From contig QFXE01000002.1 in the NCBI GenBank assembly GCA_003349915.1, positions 88,183 to 152,182 of the forward strand: a stretch of DNA of 64,000 nt. Direction: 5' to 3'. Shown piece after piece: positions 35,093-45,091 of this stretch (its first letter is position 1; each line of letters begins with the position of its first letter). The notes under the pieces were generated by a model. The model did not search any database. It was not told where the DNA came from and worked only from the letters and a program-made list of their open reading frames with translations. The translations under genes and the position numbers were made by a program. The DNA comes from an endosymbiont of Escarpia spicata. GTDB lineage: Bacteria; Pseudomonadota; Gammaproteobacteria; Chromatiales; Chromatiaceae.

Positions 35093-36373
35093 CTACGGCT
35101 GTTTCCATTCACCGGCCAGCCGATCCCCCGAATCCGCTAATCTCTTGATGCGAATGTCGATTATCTGATTTTCCAGCGGTGCATCAGCAGGCGCATCGAT
35201 AGCCACCCGCAGGTAGTTGGGCGTGTATCCGCCCCAGCCGTTTTCCCCACTACCCTCTACGAGCACCGGCAGGGTGCGCCCGACATAGGTCTCCAGGGTT
35301 TGCCGTTTCATCACTTCACCTAGTTGATGCAGGACATCGCTGCGGATGCGCTTGACATCCCGGCTGACCGGATCGGTGAGTTGGGCCGCCTTGGTGCCGC
35401 TGCGAGGTGAGTAGGCGAAGATGTGCAGGTGACCGAAACCGATCCGCTGCACATAGTCCAGTGTTTGCTGCCACTCTTCGTTGGTTTCACCGGGAAAACC
35501 GACGATGATATCGGTGGTAATGTTCAGATCCTCTACCTTGCTGCGGGCCAGTTCCACCAGCAGGGCATACTCATCGGTTTTGCAGCGGCGGGCCATGCGG
35601 CGCAATACACTGTTGGAGCCACTCTGCAGTGGCAGATGCAGATGCGGCATCAAGCGGGGATCGGTGAACAGATCCCAGAAGCTTTCCGGCAGATCCCAGG
35701 GCTCGACCGAGCCGATGCGCAGGCGGGGAATATCGGTTCCCGCCAGTATTTGGCGTATCAGGCTGGATAGATCGGAGTCCCTGTCGCTGCCATAACCACC
35801 GATATGGACCCCTGTCAGGACTACCTCCTGAATACCGTCATCATGCAGTTGATTGATCTCATCGATGATCTCCAATTGCGGACGGCTACGCTCTTCTCCT
35901 CTGGCCTGAGTCACGATGCAGAAGGTGCAGCGATAACGGCAGCCATCCTGTACCTTGATGAAGGCTCGCTGTCGGCTTCTGGCAAGCAGCCCGGCCGCCG
36001 CCGGTTCGGTGGCGTTCTCCGGCATCACGTTCAGGTCCAGTTCCCGGTCGACAATCTCGACCAGTCGTTCCTTGTCCTGGTTGCCGATAACCAGATCAAC
36101 ACCCTCCACCTGGGCCGTGGCGCTGGGGTCCAGAGAGGCATAACAGCCGCTGACTACCAGCCTGGCGTTTGGATTGGCTCTATTGGCGCGGTTGAGTAGC
36201 TTGCGTGATTTCCGTACGGCTTCTTCAGTGACTGCACAGGTGTTCACTACCAAGAGCTCCGCCTGTTCCGGATTGCCGGTCAACTGATGCCCCAAACCAA
36301 CGAAGTCGCGTCTCCAGGATTCCAGTTCCGCTTCGTTGAGGCGGCAGCCGAGGGTTTTTAGATGGATTCTCAT
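35093..36373 (-). CDS. mtaB: tRNA t6A37 methylthiotransferase MtaB
   Basis: A 426-residue radical SAM methylthiotransferase. The N-terminal UPF0004 domain supplies three cluster Cys (Leu-Gly-Cys-Arg-Leu-Asn, Asn-Thr-Cys-Ala-Val, Ser-Gly-Cys-Tyr). The radical SAM domain has Cys-Arg-Tyr-Arg-Cys-Thr-Phe-Cys, with the variant x3/x2 spacing shared with MiaB. Leu-Gly-Cys-Arg-Leu-Asn and the x-Thr-Gly-Val-His-Ile-Gly motif point to MtaB rather than MiaB or RimO. It converts t6A37 to ms2t6A37 in tRNA. The ATG at 36373 starts at the conserved N-terminus; a 38-residue upstream extension is not conserved-looking. Confidence 0.92.
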   Translation of the reverse strand: MRIHLKTLGCRLNEAELESWRRDFVGLGHQLTGNPEQAELLVVNTCAVTEEAVRKSRKLLNRANRANPNARLVVSGCYASLDPSATAQVEGVDLVIGNQDKERLVEIVDRELDLNVMPENATEPAAAGLLARSRQRAFIKVQDGCRYRCTFCIVTQARGEERSRPQLEIIDEINQLHDDGIQEVVLTGVHIGGYGSDRDSDLSSLIRQILAGTDIPRLRIGSVEPWDLPESFWDLFTDPRLMPHLHLPLQSGSNSVLRRMARRCKTDEYALLVELARSKVEDLNITTDIIVGFPGETNEEWQQTLDYVQRIGFGHLHIFAYSPRSGTKAAQLTDPVSRDVKRIRSDVLHQLGEVMKRQTLETYVGRTLPVLVEGSGENGWGGYTPNYLRVAIDAPADAPLENQIIDIRIKRLADSGDRLAGEWKQP

Positions 36374-36701
36374 TGGGTAGTTGGATGTTGAAAAGGGGGG
36401 GAAAGGTATATCGAGTGGTCGCTGGTTGCAAATCCATGTGTCGCCACTCCTCTCAATGGAGTGCGATTGTAGCTGTTTTTCAGTCAAATAGTCTGACTAA
36501 CCCACAGTAAAATCATGGGTTTATGTGTGTCTGACTCAAGAAGTAGGTGAATGTGCCGACAAGTGGGAGAAGAGGGAACGCAGTAAATATAGAGATTCCC
36601 ACCAACCCTTACTGTTATTCGGATGTAGCAGTATTTTTTCATTGCGGCAAGCATTGCCCGGCAGATTTATAAGAACGAAACTGAAACAGTTTCTTTCTAA
36701 C
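36374..36701. other. Intergenic region between mtaB and the chemoreceptor gene
   Basis: A divergent spacer of about 330 bases. The chemoreceptor frame is open back to 36525, but that part has no signal or conserved features. A small inverted repeat (CAGTC/GACTG-like near 36480-36500) is visible. No gene or clear promoter is supported. Confidence 0.4.
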
Positions 36702-39071
36702 ATGCGGATCAGTCATAAAATACTCATTGGGTTTGCAGTTGTCCTGGTGGTGCTGGTGGCTTCCTCGGGGTTGACCCTGTTCAGTCTTCAGAAGGTCAGG
36801 CATGCCGTTTTTGATGTGGTCGAGGAGCGGCAGCCTACGGCGCTGCTCTCTGCAGAACTGGCAACGCAGTTGCATAATGCCTACCGAGTGCTGGGATTTT
36901 ATCTGCTGAGCAAAGAGCAGACACATCTCAAGTCATTCGAACAGAAGATGAACGCTGTCACTGCAACGCTTCAGAACCTCAGGGCGCTACCATCCATATC
37001 CGGCGATCCCGATGCCAGGATGTTGGTGGAGTCGATTGCCGTTGAACTGGAACATTCCACCAGTGTGCAGAAAGAGCTGCTGGCTTCCGCTGCGGATAAC
37101 GAGAAAAACTTTCCCGGCATAGCCCATGCAAATCAGTATGTGAATCCCCTGAATCGGAGTCTGCTGCAACTGGCGACACAGATGATTGAATCCGAATTAG
37201 AGGAGGCGGAGGGGGCAGAGGACAGTTCCAGATTGGCGCTGCTTTCCGCAGTCAACGAGCTTCGTTACAGTTGGTCCACCGTGATGGGCAGTATCCGGGG
37301 ATATCTGGCATTCCGTAACCAGGCGCAGCTGGAGAATCTGGCGCTCTATATGGAAAGGGCGAGAGAGCAGATAGACAAGGTTTCAGCCTATGGTGAAGCA
37401 CTCACCTTTGAGGAGGAGGCACTTGAACAGTTTACCATTGACTATGCAGTCTTTGATCAGGCCCAGAAAAAGATGGTCGAGATCCATGGCAGTGACCGCT
37501 GGCGAACCGATGTGTGGCTGATCAAGAGTCAGATAATCCCGGTCTTTAACACCATTGATGCCAAGGTAAATGATCTGGTCGAACGTCAGAAAACCGCAAT
37601 ACACGAGACCAGTAATGAACTGTTGGCCGAGGCTGAAAGCACCAATCGTCTGGTCCTTTTTCTGCTGGTAAGTGGTCTGATAATCGGTTTGTTGATCGCT
37701 GTTGTCATCAGTCGCATGGTCTCTGTGCCGCTTCGCCATGCCGCCGGTATGATGGACGATATCGCCAGTGGAGATGGTGATCTGACACGGCGAATGGCGT
37801 GTGGTGGTAGTGATGAGATCGGTCTTCTGACAAGCAGCTTCAACCACTTTGTGGACAAGATTCAGGGGCTGGTGCGGGAGACGGCAAACTCCACCAGTAC
37901 GGTGATTGGCGGCGTGGCCGAGACGTCGGAGATCGCGGCTGTGATCAGCCATGAGGTGATCGAGCAGGAAGCCAGTACTCAGCAGGTCGCAACAGCTGTG
38001 CATCAGATGTCCATCTCCATCGGCGAGGTGGCGGATAGCGCGCAAACTGCCCGTGAGGCCGCGCAGTCGGCGGATAGTGAGGCAGGGCATGGCCGTGAGA
38101 TAGTGGAGGAGACAGCCTCCTCCATCAAGCGGCTTGCAGATGAGGTTGAAATGGCTGCCAATTCCATCCTCAAGGTGGAGGATGACAGTGCTGAGATCAG
38201 CAAAATCCTTGATGTGATCAAGTCGATTGCTGAACAGACCAACCTATTGGCACTGAATGCGGCTATTGAGGCGGCGAGGGCAGGAGAGCAGGGTCGCGGC
38301 TTCGCCGTGGTTGCGGATGAGGTCAGAGAGCTGGCGACACGCACCCAGGAGTCCACCGTCGAGATCGAAAATATGATCGTACGGCTGCAGGCGGGCGCAC
38401 GTGATGCGGCTTCCGTGATGAAATCCGGCACCCATATAGCGAAACAGAATATTGAACAGGCGGAGCGGGCCAGGCAGTCTTTGGTCTCCATCGCTGAGGC
38501 GGTCTCCACGATCAGCACTATGAATACTCAGATTGCCACTGCAGCTGAACAGCAGCATTCAGTGGCGGATGAGATCAGTAAAAATGTGGTTCATATCAGT
38601 GACTCCAGCCATGAGACTGCTGACCATGCCCGTCAGACCAGTTCTATCATCAGTGAATTGGGGCAACGGGCTTCAGGACTACAGCAGACAGTCAGCCAAT
38701 TCAAAATTTCCGGTGAGGCAACTATCGATTTCGCAGCGGCCAAATCGGCTCACCTGGCCTGGAAGGCAAGGTTGCAGGGTTTTCTGGATGGGCAAACGTC
38801 GATGAGCCAAAATGAGGCTGTGTCTCATCATGACTGCATCCTTGGCAAATGGTACTACTCGGAAGGCCTGTCCAACTACGGTGCGATTCCTGAAATGCGC
38901 GAGTTGGAGGCACCCCATACTGAGATGCATGCATTGATCAAACAGATCGTGCAGAAGAAAAATGCGGGCAGTGGAGCAGAGGCAGGAGAGTTGCTCAGTC
39001 AGGTTGATCCTCTTTCCCAGCGTATCATCTCCCTGCTCGATATTGTCGAAAGGAAAGTTACCGGTAGTTGA
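36702..39071 (+). CDS. Methyl-accepting chemotaxis protein with C-terminal CZB domain
   Basis: A 789-residue transducer starting at ATG 36702. It has a membrane helix (about 8-30), a helical sensor region, a second helix (about 313-335), a HAMP domain, and a long signalling coil with the tip motif [14 protein letters not shown] near 510-525. The C-terminal chemoreceptor zinc-binding (CZB) domain (about 680-789) has its metal ligands: His in His-Leu-Ala-Trp, Cys in His-Asp-Cys-Ile-Leu-Gly-Lys-Trp, and two His in Pro-His-Thr-Glu-Met-His. CZB domains sense zinc or oxidants such as hypochlorite in studied cases. No chemotaxis genes are adjacent. Confidence 0.92.
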   Translation: MRISHKILIGFAVVLVVLVASSGLTLFSLQKVRHAVFDVVEERQPTALLSAELATQLHNAYRVLGFYLLSKEQTHLKSFEQKMNAVTATLQNLRALPSISGDPDARMLVESIAVELEHSTSVQKELLASAADNEKNFPGIAHANQYVNPLNRSLLQLATQMIESELEEAEGAEDSSRLALLSAVNELRYSWSTVMGSIRGYLAFRNQAQLENLALYMERAREQIDKVSAYGEALTFEEEALEQFTIDYAVFDQAQKKMVEIHGSDRWRTDVWLIKSQIIPVFNTIDAKVNDLVERQKTAIHETSNELLAEAESTNRLVLFLLVSGLIIGLLIAVVISRMVSVPLRHAAGMMDDIASGDGDLTRRMACGGSDEIGLLTSSFNHFVDKIQGLVRETANSTSTVIGGVAETSEIAAVISHEVIEQEASTQQVATAVHQMSISIGEVADSAQTAREAAQSADSEAGHGREIVEETASSIKRLADEVEMAANSILKVEDDSAEISKILDVIKSIAEQTNLLALNAAIEAARAGEQGRGFAVVADEVRELATRTQESTVEIENMIVRLQAGARDAASVMKSGTHIAKQNIEQAERARQSLVSIAEAVSTISTMNTQIATAAEQQHSVADEISKNVVHISDSSHETADHARQTSSIISELGQRASGLQQTVSQFKISGEATIDFAAAKSAHLAWKARLQGFLDGQTSMSQNEAVSHHDCILGKWYYSEGLSNYGAIPEMRELEAPHTEMHALIKQIVQKKNAGSGAEAGELLSQVDPLSQRIISLLDIVERKVTGS

Positions 39072-39128
39072 TTGGAACTGCCGCGCAGGCTCACCCTATG
39101 AGCTCCCTGATCCGGTATAGTCTGGGTC

Positions 39129-40709
39129 ATGGAGACACTGTTACAACTTCCACCGTGGCAGCAGGCCGCCCTGGCTATAACGTTGCTGTTGATGCTCATG
39201 CTGGTCATGGTGCTGCGTTGGCTGTGGAAAATCCTGGAACACCAACTGGCCCTGGCGCAGACGCAGGAGGGTCGCCATCGGCAGAGCGATGAACGCCTGC
39301 GGGAACTGGAGCGGGTGTTGCTGCGCGAACTCTCCCAGGCCAGTCAGGATTCGGCAGAGAGAATTGCCAAGAGTGCCCTGGCCCAACAACGTTCCCTGCA
39401 TGTGCTGCAACAACATTTGTTGGAGCGTTCCGATAAGCTCTATTTGGGACTTGAACGCCGTTTTGGTGAGATGCAACAGACCCTGACCGGGGACACTGGC
39501 CGCCTGCGTGTGGATCTGCTGGAGCGGTTTGAACAGTTGCAGACCACTGTTGCCGGCAACCTGCATGAGGGACGTTTGGCCCAACATGAGAAACTGGTGG
39601 AACTGAAAGAGGCGCTTTCTCAGTCGCAGGTCAGCCATCGCCAGGCATTCGATAAGCGTCAGCTGGATACAATGAAGACGCAGCAGGAGGCGCTGCACAC
39701 CGGCATGACGGAGGTGCGCAAGCAGGTGGGTGAGGCGTTGATCCAGCATGCGGACGATCTGGGCAAGCGCGTTCAGGGGCTGACGGAGACCACGGATCAG
39801 CGCTTGAAAGAGATCAGCGGCCAGGTTGAAAAACGGCTCAACGAAGGTTTTGAGAAGACGACGGAGACCTTCTCCAAGGTGCTTATCCACCTGACACGCA
39901 TAGACGAGGCGCAGAAAAAGATCACCGAGCTTTCGAGCAACGTGGTCAGTTTGCAGGAGGTCCTTTCAGATAAACGTTCCCGTGGTGCCTTCGGTGAGGT
40001 TCAGCTCAATGCCTTGGTGCGCAATGTGATGCCGGAGGCCGGTTTTTCGCTGCAACACACCCTGGGCAACGGCAAACGGGCAGATTGTATGCTGTTTCTG
40101 CCTGATCCCACGGGCAATGTGGTGATCGATGCCAAGTTCCCGTTAGAGGCATACCAACGCATGCAGGACACCGCGCTGCCAGAAGGCGACCGCAATCAGG
40201 CAAAACGTCAGTTTCGTCAGGATATTCGCAAACATATCGATGACATAGCAGGCAAATACATCATTGCAGGGGAGACCTCAGACGGCGCAGTGATGTTCAT
40301 CCCGGCCGAGGCTGTGTTTGCCGAGATCCATGCCCACTTCCCCGACTTGGTGGAGGACGCCTATCGTAAACGTGTCTGGCTGGTTTCGCCCACCACAATG
40401 ATGGCGATACTGACCACTGCGAGGGCCGTGTTGAAGGACGCCGCTACCCGTGAGCAGGTGCACGTTATCCAGCAGCATCTACAGGCGCTTTCCAAGGATT
40501 TTGGCCGTTTTCAGGAGCGTATGGACAAGCTTGCCGTGCATATTGATTTGGCCAATCGTGATGTTAACGATGTGAATGTCTCAGCAAAAAAGATCAGTCG
40601 TCGCTTCCAAAAGATCGAAAAAGTGGAGTTGGAAGAGGAGCAGGGACCGGATCTGCCTGTTTTCAAGGCGTCACTGCCCGGCAACGGAACTGAATCGGAA
40701 GCGGGGTGA
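39129..40709 (+). CDS. rmuC: DNA recombination protein RmuC
   Basis: A 526-residue protein with an N-terminal membrane helix (about 12-35), a long coiled-coil to about residue 270 and the C-terminal RmuC nuclease-like domain. That domain includes the Arg-Gly-Ala-Phe-Gly-Glu-Val-Gln-Leu and Val-Ile-Asp-Ala-Lys-Phe-Pro-Leu motifs, the latter a PD-(D/E)XK-type site. RmuC limits inversions and short-repeat rearrangements in E. coli. A REP copy follows the stop codon. Confidence 0.94.
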   Translation: METLLQLPPWQQAALAITLLLMLMLVMVLRWLWKILEHQLALAQTQEGRHRQSDERLRELERVLLRELSQASQDSAERIAKSALAQQRSLHVLQQHLLERSDKLYLGLERRFGEMQQTLTGDTGRLRVDLLERFEQLQTTVAGNLHEGRLAQHEKLVELKEALSQSQVSHRQAFDKRQLDTMKTQQEALHTGMTEVRKQVGEALIQHADDLGKRVQGLTETTDQRLKEISGQVEKRLNEGFEKTTETFSKVLIHLTRIDEAQKKITELSSNVVSLQEVLSDKRSRGAFGEVQLNALVRNVMPEAGFSLQHTLGNGKRADCMLFLPDPTGNVVIDAKFPLEAYQRMQDTALPEGDRNQAKRQFRQDIRKHIDDIAGKYIIAGETSDGAVMFIPAEAVFAEIHAHFPDLVEDAYRKRVWLVSPTTMMAILTTARAVLKDAATREQVHVIQQHLQALSKDFGRFQERMDKLAVHIDLANRDVNDVNVSAKKISRRFQKIEKVELEEEQGPDLPVFKASLPGNGTESEAG

Positions 40710-40724
40710 TGTTCTTAATCTGCC

Positions 40725-40758
40725 GTAGGTCCGATCAAGCTTGCGGACCGGGCGATCC
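40725..40758 (+). repeat. REP-like palindrome with GTAG foot
   Basis: Begins GTAGG and carries TCCGATCAAGCTTGCGGACC, the same layout as the copies at 25181-25267 with a changed stem (GGTCCG/CGGACC). It lies between the convergent ends of rmuC and the thioesterase gene. Confidence 0.7.
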
Positions 40759-40775
40759 GTTGTTGACGCGGCCCT

Positions 40776-41135
40776 CTACTGCTGTGAAACAGGTGTTTTC
40801 TCCCCCGCATTATTCAGGCAGACGAATGTGACGCTGGTGGAGAAGACGGACGCCTCCGCTCCCGTCTCCAGATTGTCCGCGAAGACATCCACCTGATATT
40901 GGACGGAGGTGTTGCCGCTCTCCGCTCTTCTGACATCGAAGCGGAGGATAGTGCCCAATTTGATACTCTTTTTGAAAGCCAGATTCTCCATGCCGATGGT
41001 GACGAATTTACAACCCGGATGCTCCAGACTGGCGGCAATCCAGGCGTACTCGTCCACCCACTTGAGCAGGTTGCCGCCAAACAGGTAGCCGTAGTGGTTG
41101 AGGTGTTCAGGGAGAACGAGTTTATGGTTTTCCAT
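40776..41135 (-). CDS. Acyl-CoA thioesterase, hotdog fold
   Basis: A 119-residue single hotdog-domain protein of the acyl-CoA thioesterase (YciA/BACH-like) group. The N-terminal Asn-His-Tyr-Gly-Tyr-Leu-Phe-Gly-Gly-Asn-Leu-Leu-Lys-Trp-Val-Asp segment contains the active-site Asn/Gly and the acidic residue of the hotdog helix. Substrate chain length cannot be told. It ends convergent with rmuC. Confidence 0.85.
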   Translation of the reverse strand: MENHKLVLPEHLNHYGYLFGGNLLKWVDEYAWIAASLEHPGCKFVTIGMENLAFKKSIKLGTILRFDVRRAESGNTSVQYQVDVFADNLETGAEASVFSTSVTFVCLNNAGEKTPVSQQ

Positions 41136-41162
41136 GAAAGCCAGCGTTTCCGAAATTTTCCG

Positions 41163-41579
41163 TTACCGCTGCATGGTGGGGGGAATAATGCCTTGTGCCG
41201 GTGGAGTCGGGCTGTTCTGGTGCATTAGAATACGCCAGCCATTTCCCCCTCGGCGGTATATATTGGTGGCGTAAACCGGTTGAGTTTCCGGTGCACCGGG
41301 AATTTTGACAATCTCTTTGATCAGATGGATGGCAATATCATCTGTTTCGATCCAACTTAAATGCTTGATCTCCATATTAAGCACCATATCCCCACTCAAC
41401 ATGGGTTCCCAGACTTTGCGTATCGCCTCCAGCCCTCTCTGTGCAGGTGACATGGGCAGCAGACAGAGGACTTCATCAGATTCCTCCCAAACAGCCATCA
41501 TGGCCTCCAGATCCATTTCATCGATGGCGTCATAGTAGGCGTCTTCAGCGTCCTGGGGGGTTTCAAAACTGTTGCCCAT
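41163..41579 (-). CDS. NTF2-like (SnoaL-like) protein
   Basis: A 138-residue protein with the cone-shaped NTF2-like fold pattern: an N-terminal helix pair, then the Ala-Val-Trp segment, beta strands and a C-terminal Trp-Arg-Ile-Leu-Met-His-Gln strand. Similar small proteins are annotated as nuclear transport factor 2 family or DUF4440-like; enzymatic function is not known. The ATG at 41579 is chosen for GAGG six bases upstream; the longer frame to 41663 has no ribosome site. It is 27 bases upstream of the thioesterase gene on the same strand. Confidence 0.8.
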   Translation of the reverse strand: MGNSFETPQDAEDAYYDAIDEMDLEAMMAVWEESDEVLCLLPMSPAQRGLEAIRKVWEPMLSGDMVLNMEIKHLSWIETDDIAIHLIKEIVKIPGAPETQPVYATNIYRRGGNGWRILMHQNSPTPPAQGIIPPTMQR

Positions 41580-41645
41580 ATTGATCCTCATTTTTTGGGT
41601 TGTTGTGTGTTGTCGGTCGATTATTTCGATCTGTCGATTCAAGAT

Positions 41646-41727
41646 GCAGGCCTGATCAAGCATAGCGGATCAGGCATTTTCAGATTGATGGATGGTTTGA
41701 GACTGCTGGTTCCGCTGCGCTTGAACC
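41646..41727. repeat. Inverted pair of REP-like palindromes
   Basis: The first (plus) has stem GCCTGATC/GATCAGGC around AAGCATAGCG; the second (41708-41727, minus orientation) is GGTTC-CGCTGCGCTT-GAACC. Stem bases differ between copies but remain paired, and the loop is kept. Arrangement matches the BIME at 25181-25267. Confidence 0.7.
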
Positions 41728-41792
41728 CTCATACATCAAAGCGTTTTTTCCGACAGAGACTACTTGGCGCCTATCCGGAAACACCGTTCTTT

Positions 41793-41866
41793 ACCACGAA
41801 GCGCACGAAGTATACGAAGAAAACTTATTGTTAATCAATCTTTTATCTTAGCGATCTTTGCGGTTA
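41793..41866. repeat. CGAAG/CTTTGCG interspersed repeat, copy 1
   Basis: Left end has tandem CACGAAG-like units, right end has CTTAGCGATCTTTGCGG, roughly inverted to each other with an AT-rich centre. Similar elements lie at 47658-47750 and 54673-54800. Confidence 0.55.
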
Positions 41867-41888
41867 GATATGGGATTCCGGATGGACA

Positions 41889-44252
41889 CTACTTAGACTC
41901 CGCCAGCATTTTCCAAGTGTCTATCACGGTATCCGGGTTCAGTGAGATACTGCTGATATCCTGCTCCATCAGCCAGTGGGCCAGATCCGGATAGTCGGAT
42001 GGTCCCTGACCGCAGATGCCGATATATTTGCCCTGCTTATGGCAAGCGGAGATTGCCATGCTGAGCATCTTCTTCACCGCCGGGTTACGTTCGTCAAAAC
42101 TGTGGGCCACCAGTCCTGAATCCCTGTCCAATCCCAATGTCAGCTGGGTGAGGTCGTTGGAGCCGATGGAAAAACCGTCAAAATAGGCCAGAAAATCCTC
42201 TGCCAGTATGGCGTTAGAAGGCAGTTCGCACATCATGATGACACGCAGGCCATGCTCTCCCCGTTTGAGTCCATTAGCCTCCAGCAAACGGATCACCTCA
42301 GCCGCCTCTTCCAGCGTGCGGACGAAGGGGATCATGATCTCGACGTTGTCGAAACCCATCTCTTCACGCACCCGCTTGAGCGCTTTGCACTCCAGTTCGA
42401 AGCAGGAGCGGAACTTTTTCGAGATATAACGGGAAGCGCCGCGAAAACCGAGCATCGGGTTCTCCTCTTTCGGTTCGTAGCGTTCACCGCCAATCAGATT
42501 GGCATATTCATTGGACTTGAAGTCGGACATGCGCACGATGACAGGCTTCCCGGTAAAACCGGCGGCGAGGGTGGCGATGCCCTCCACCAGTTTTTCCACA
42601 TAGAACTCCACCGGACCGGGATAACCGGCAATCTGTTTTTCAATTCGTTCCCGCAGCGCATCCGGCAGCTGCTCATACTCCATCAGTGCATGGGGGTGGA
42701 CACCGATGGTGGTGTTGATGATGAACTCGACTCTGGCAAGCCCGATGCCGGCGTTGGGGATGCGGCTAAAACCGAAAGCACGCCCTGGATTGCCCACATT
42801 CATCATAATCTTGGTGGAGAGGGGGGGCAGGGTGACCTTATCCCCCTGGGTCACGGTGTACCTCAGCAGGCCTTCATAGATCAACCCGTCATCCCCTTCA
42901 GCACAGGAGACGGTCACTGCCTCGCCATCTTTCAGTTTGGCGGTGGCATTTCCACAACCGACTACCGCAGGGATACCCAGTTCCCGGGCGATGATGGCGG
43001 CGTGACAGGTACGTCCACCACGATTGGTGACGATGGCCGAAGCCCGTTTCATGACCGGTTCCCAGTCGGGATCTGTCATGTCTGTTACCAGTACATCGCC
43101 CTCTTCGACACGGGCCATCTCCGAGACATCCGCAATGATTTTGACGGAGCCGGAGCCGACACGCTGTCCTATGGCGCGACCCTGTACCCGCACCACCCCC
43201 CGTTCTTCCAAGTTAAAACGCTCCACCTTGGCATGGTCGACACGGCTCTCAACCGTCTCGGGTCTTGCTTGAAGGATATAAAGCTGGCCATCTTCACCGT
43301 CCAGTCCCCACTCGATATCCATCGGACGGCCATAGTGTTCTTCAATGGTCAGCGCCTGGCGTGCCAGTGCCTCGACCTGTTCATCGGTGAGTGAAAACCG
43401 GCGTTGCGCTTCGGTGTCCACATTCACCGTGACCACGTTTTCCTGCTCCCCTTTGCCGTAGATCATCTTCAGGGCCTTGCTGCCGAGGGTGCGGCGCAAA
43501 ATGGCGGGCCGTTGAGCTTTCAGATTGGCTTTATGAAGATAGAACTCATCCGGATTGACTGCGCCCTGCACCACGGTTTCGCCCAGGCCATAGGCGCTGG
43601 TAATGAAGACCACATCGTCGAAACCGGATTCGGTATCCAGGGTAAACATTACACCGGCGGAGCCGGTGTCCGAGCGCACCATGCGCTGAATGCCGGCGGA
43701 AAGGGCGATCTCATCATGATCGAAACCCTGATGTACCCGGTAGGCGATGGCACGGTCGTTATAGAGGGAAGCGAAGACACGCCTGATGGCCAGGAGTACC
43801 TCATCTATGCCGGTAACATTGAGATAGGTCTCCTGCTGTCCCGCAAAGGATGCATCCGGCAGATCCTCTGCGGTGGCGGATGAGCGTACTGCTACTGCAG
43901 GGTCTCCATCGTTGTTGTGCGCCAGCTTCTGATAACCGGCGGTAACGGCGTTTTCGAGCACTGTCGGCAAGGGAGCATCCATGATTGCCTGGCGGATGGA
44001 TTGACCTGTCTTCGCCAGTGCCTCTACGTCATTGATGTCGAGGTGTGACAGTAGAGACTCAATGCGCTCTTCCAGCCGATTGTGACGGATGAACTCACGA
44101 AAGGCGTGGGCCGTGGTGGCAAAACCGCCGGGTACGCTGACGCCCATCTCCGAAAGTGTGCTGATCATCTCTCCCAGTGAAGCATTTTTTCCGCCTACTT
44201 GGTTGACCTGCTGCATGTTGAGATTTTCGAACCAGATGATTTGCTCGCTCAC
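41889..44252 (-). CDS. ppsA: Phosphoenolpyruvate synthase
   Basis: A 787-residue enzyme converting pyruvate, ATP and water to PEP, AMP and phosphate. The N-terminal ATP-grasp-like domain has Gly-Gly-Lys-Asn-Ala-Ser-Leu-Gly-Glu. The swivelling domain has the phospho-His in Gly-Gly-Arg-Thr-Cys-His-Ala-Ala-Ile. The C-terminal PEP barrel has Gly-Ser-Asn-Asp-Leu-Thr-Gln and the Cys of Gly-Ile-Cys-Gly-Gln. The GTG at 44252 is preferred (GGAG eight bases upstream, homologous Ser-Glu start); an ATG at 44294 adds 14 residues. It follows the rnf genes on the same strand, so it may draw on pyruvate made by the PFOR of this cluster. Confidence 0.95.
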   Translation of the reverse strand: MSEQIIWFENLNMQQVNQVGGKNASLGEMISTLSEMGVSVPGGFATTAHAFREFIRHNRLEERIESLLSHLDINDVEALAKTGQSIRQAIMDAPLPTVLENAVTAGYQKLAHNNDGDPAVAVRSSATAEDLPDASFAGQQETYLNVTGIDEVLLAIRRVFASLYNDRAIAYRVHQGFDHDEIALSAGIQRMVRSDTGSAGVMFTLDTESGFDDVVFITSAYGLGETVVQGAVNPDEFYLHKANLKAQRPAILRRTLGSKALKMIYGKGEQENVVTVNVDTEAQRRFSLTDEQVEALARQALTIEEHYGRPMDIEWGLDGEDGQLYILQARPETVESRVDHAKVERFNLEERGVVRVQGRAIGQRVGSGSVKIIADVSEMARVEEGDVLVTDMTDPDWEPVMKRASAIVTNRGGRTCHAAIIARELGIPAVVGCGNATAKLKDGEAVTVSCAEGDDGLIYEGLLRYTVTQGDKVTLPPLSTKIMMNVGNPGRAFGFSRIPNAGIGLARVEFIINTTIGVHPHALMEYEQLPDALRERIEKQIAGYPGPVEFYVEKLVEGIATLAAGFTGKPVIVRMSDFKSNEYANLIGGERYEPKEENPMLGFRGASRYISKKFRSCFELECKALKRVREEMGFDNVEIMIPFVRTLEEAAEVIRLLEANGLKRGEHGLRVIMMCELPSNAILAEDFLAYFDGFSIGSNDLTQLTLGLDRDSGLVAHSFDERNPAVKKMLSMAISACHKQGKYIGICGQGPSDYPDLAHWLMEQDISSISLNPDTVIDTWKMLAESK

Positions 44253-44306
44253 CGTTTGCTCTCCGTTATCGGCTTGATGGGATGATTCACACATGGTTGC
44301 CCCCTT

Positions 44307-44504
44307 CTATCGATGGCCCTTTTTTTCTTGTTGGCAGCTGCCACCGCTGCAAAGACAGCTCTTTCCGCAGCCGGCCCCCTCTTCACGTGCCGGTCCCAAC
44401 TCGGGGTGCGCCTTCGAAAAACGCCGGCTGACGGACTGCACCAGCAACCAACAGAGTAGCAGTGTGGGAATCAACACTATTGCAATAAGTACGTCTCGCA
44501 ACAT
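44307..44504 (-). CDS. Small Cys-rich membrane protein at the end of the rnf operon
   Basis: A 65-residue protein with one N-terminal membrane helix (about 4-24), a basic segment and a C-terminal Cys cluster (Cys-Gly-Lys-Ser-Cys-Leu-Cys-Ser-Gly-Gly-Ser-Cys). It starts 2 bases after the rnfA stop and precedes ppsA. The layout resembles NqrM, a small Cys-containing membrane protein needed for maturation of the related Na+-NQR complex, but I do not see clear sequence identity. A role in iron or flavin insertion into Rnf is a hypothesis only. Confidence 0.65.
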   Translation of the reverse strand: MLRDVLIAIVLIPTLLLCWLLVQSVSRRFSKAHPELGPAREEGAGCGKSCLCSGGSCQQEKKGHR

Positions 44505-44506
44505 GA

Positions 44507-45091
44507 CTATTGCCCTCCAAGTCCGGCAAAGCCCATAAATGACAGGGAGAGCAGGCCGCCCAGCATCAGACTGACGGCTGCGCCTTGAGTCACGCTGGGT
44601 AGATTTGAAAGCTCAAGTTTTTCCCGCATTCCCGCCATCAGCATAATGGCCAGGATAAAACCGGTGCCTGCGCCCAATGCGTAGACCAGCGACTGTAGGA
44701 AATCATACTCCTTGAAGGTTTGGAAAAGCGCCAGGCCAAGAATTGCGCAATTGGTGGTGATCAATGGGAGGAAGATACCCAAAGCGCGAAACAGGCCGGG
44801 GGAGAATTTTTTTAGTGTCATCTCGACCAGCTGGACGGCACTGGCAATCACTACGATGTAGGCGATCAAGCGCAGAAATTCTATATCCAAACCGACCAGC
44901 ACGATATTGATTCCATAGGCGCAGACCGAACTCACCAGCATCACGAACATCGTCGCCAGTCCCATCGGGACAGCAGTGTTCAATTTTCCGGATACGCCCA
45001 GGAATGGGCAAAGGCCGAGAAACAGGGCAAGCACGAAGTTGTTGGCCAGTACGGCATTCAGAAAGATAAAGCTGAGGGATTCATAATTCAT
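44507..45091 (-). CDS. rnfA: Electron transport complex subunit RnfA
   Basis: A 194-residue integral membrane subunit with six helices. The Asn-Cys-Ala-Ile-Leu-Gly segment and the N-terminal Asn-Asn-Phe-Val-Leu-Ala motif carry Cys residues that ligate the membrane iron-sulfur centre shared with RnfE. It is homologous to NqrE. Its start overlaps the end of rnfE by 4 bp, showing translational coupling. Confidence 0.96.
   Translation of the reverse strand: MNYESLSFIFLNAVLANNFVLALFLGLCPFLGVSGKLNTAVPMGLATMFVMLVSSVCAYGINIVLVGLDIEFLRLIAYIVVIASAVQLVEMTLKKFSPGLFRALGIFLPLITTNCAILGLALFQTFKEYDFLQSLVYALGAGTGFILAIMLMAGMREKLELSNLPSVTQGAAVSLMLGGLLSLSFMGFAGLGGQ

Larger units (their letters stand above)
41580..41888. 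other. Intergenic region with two repeat families
   Basis: No gene is supported here. It contains an inverted pair of REP-like elements (41646-41675 and 41708-41727) followed by a CGAAG/CTTTGCG repeat element (41793-41866). Confidence 0.6.

Noticed and set aside
36525..36701. 59-residue N-terminal extension of the chemoreceptor
   Set aside because: It contains no membrane or signal features and the standard chemoreceptor start with its first helix is at 36702.
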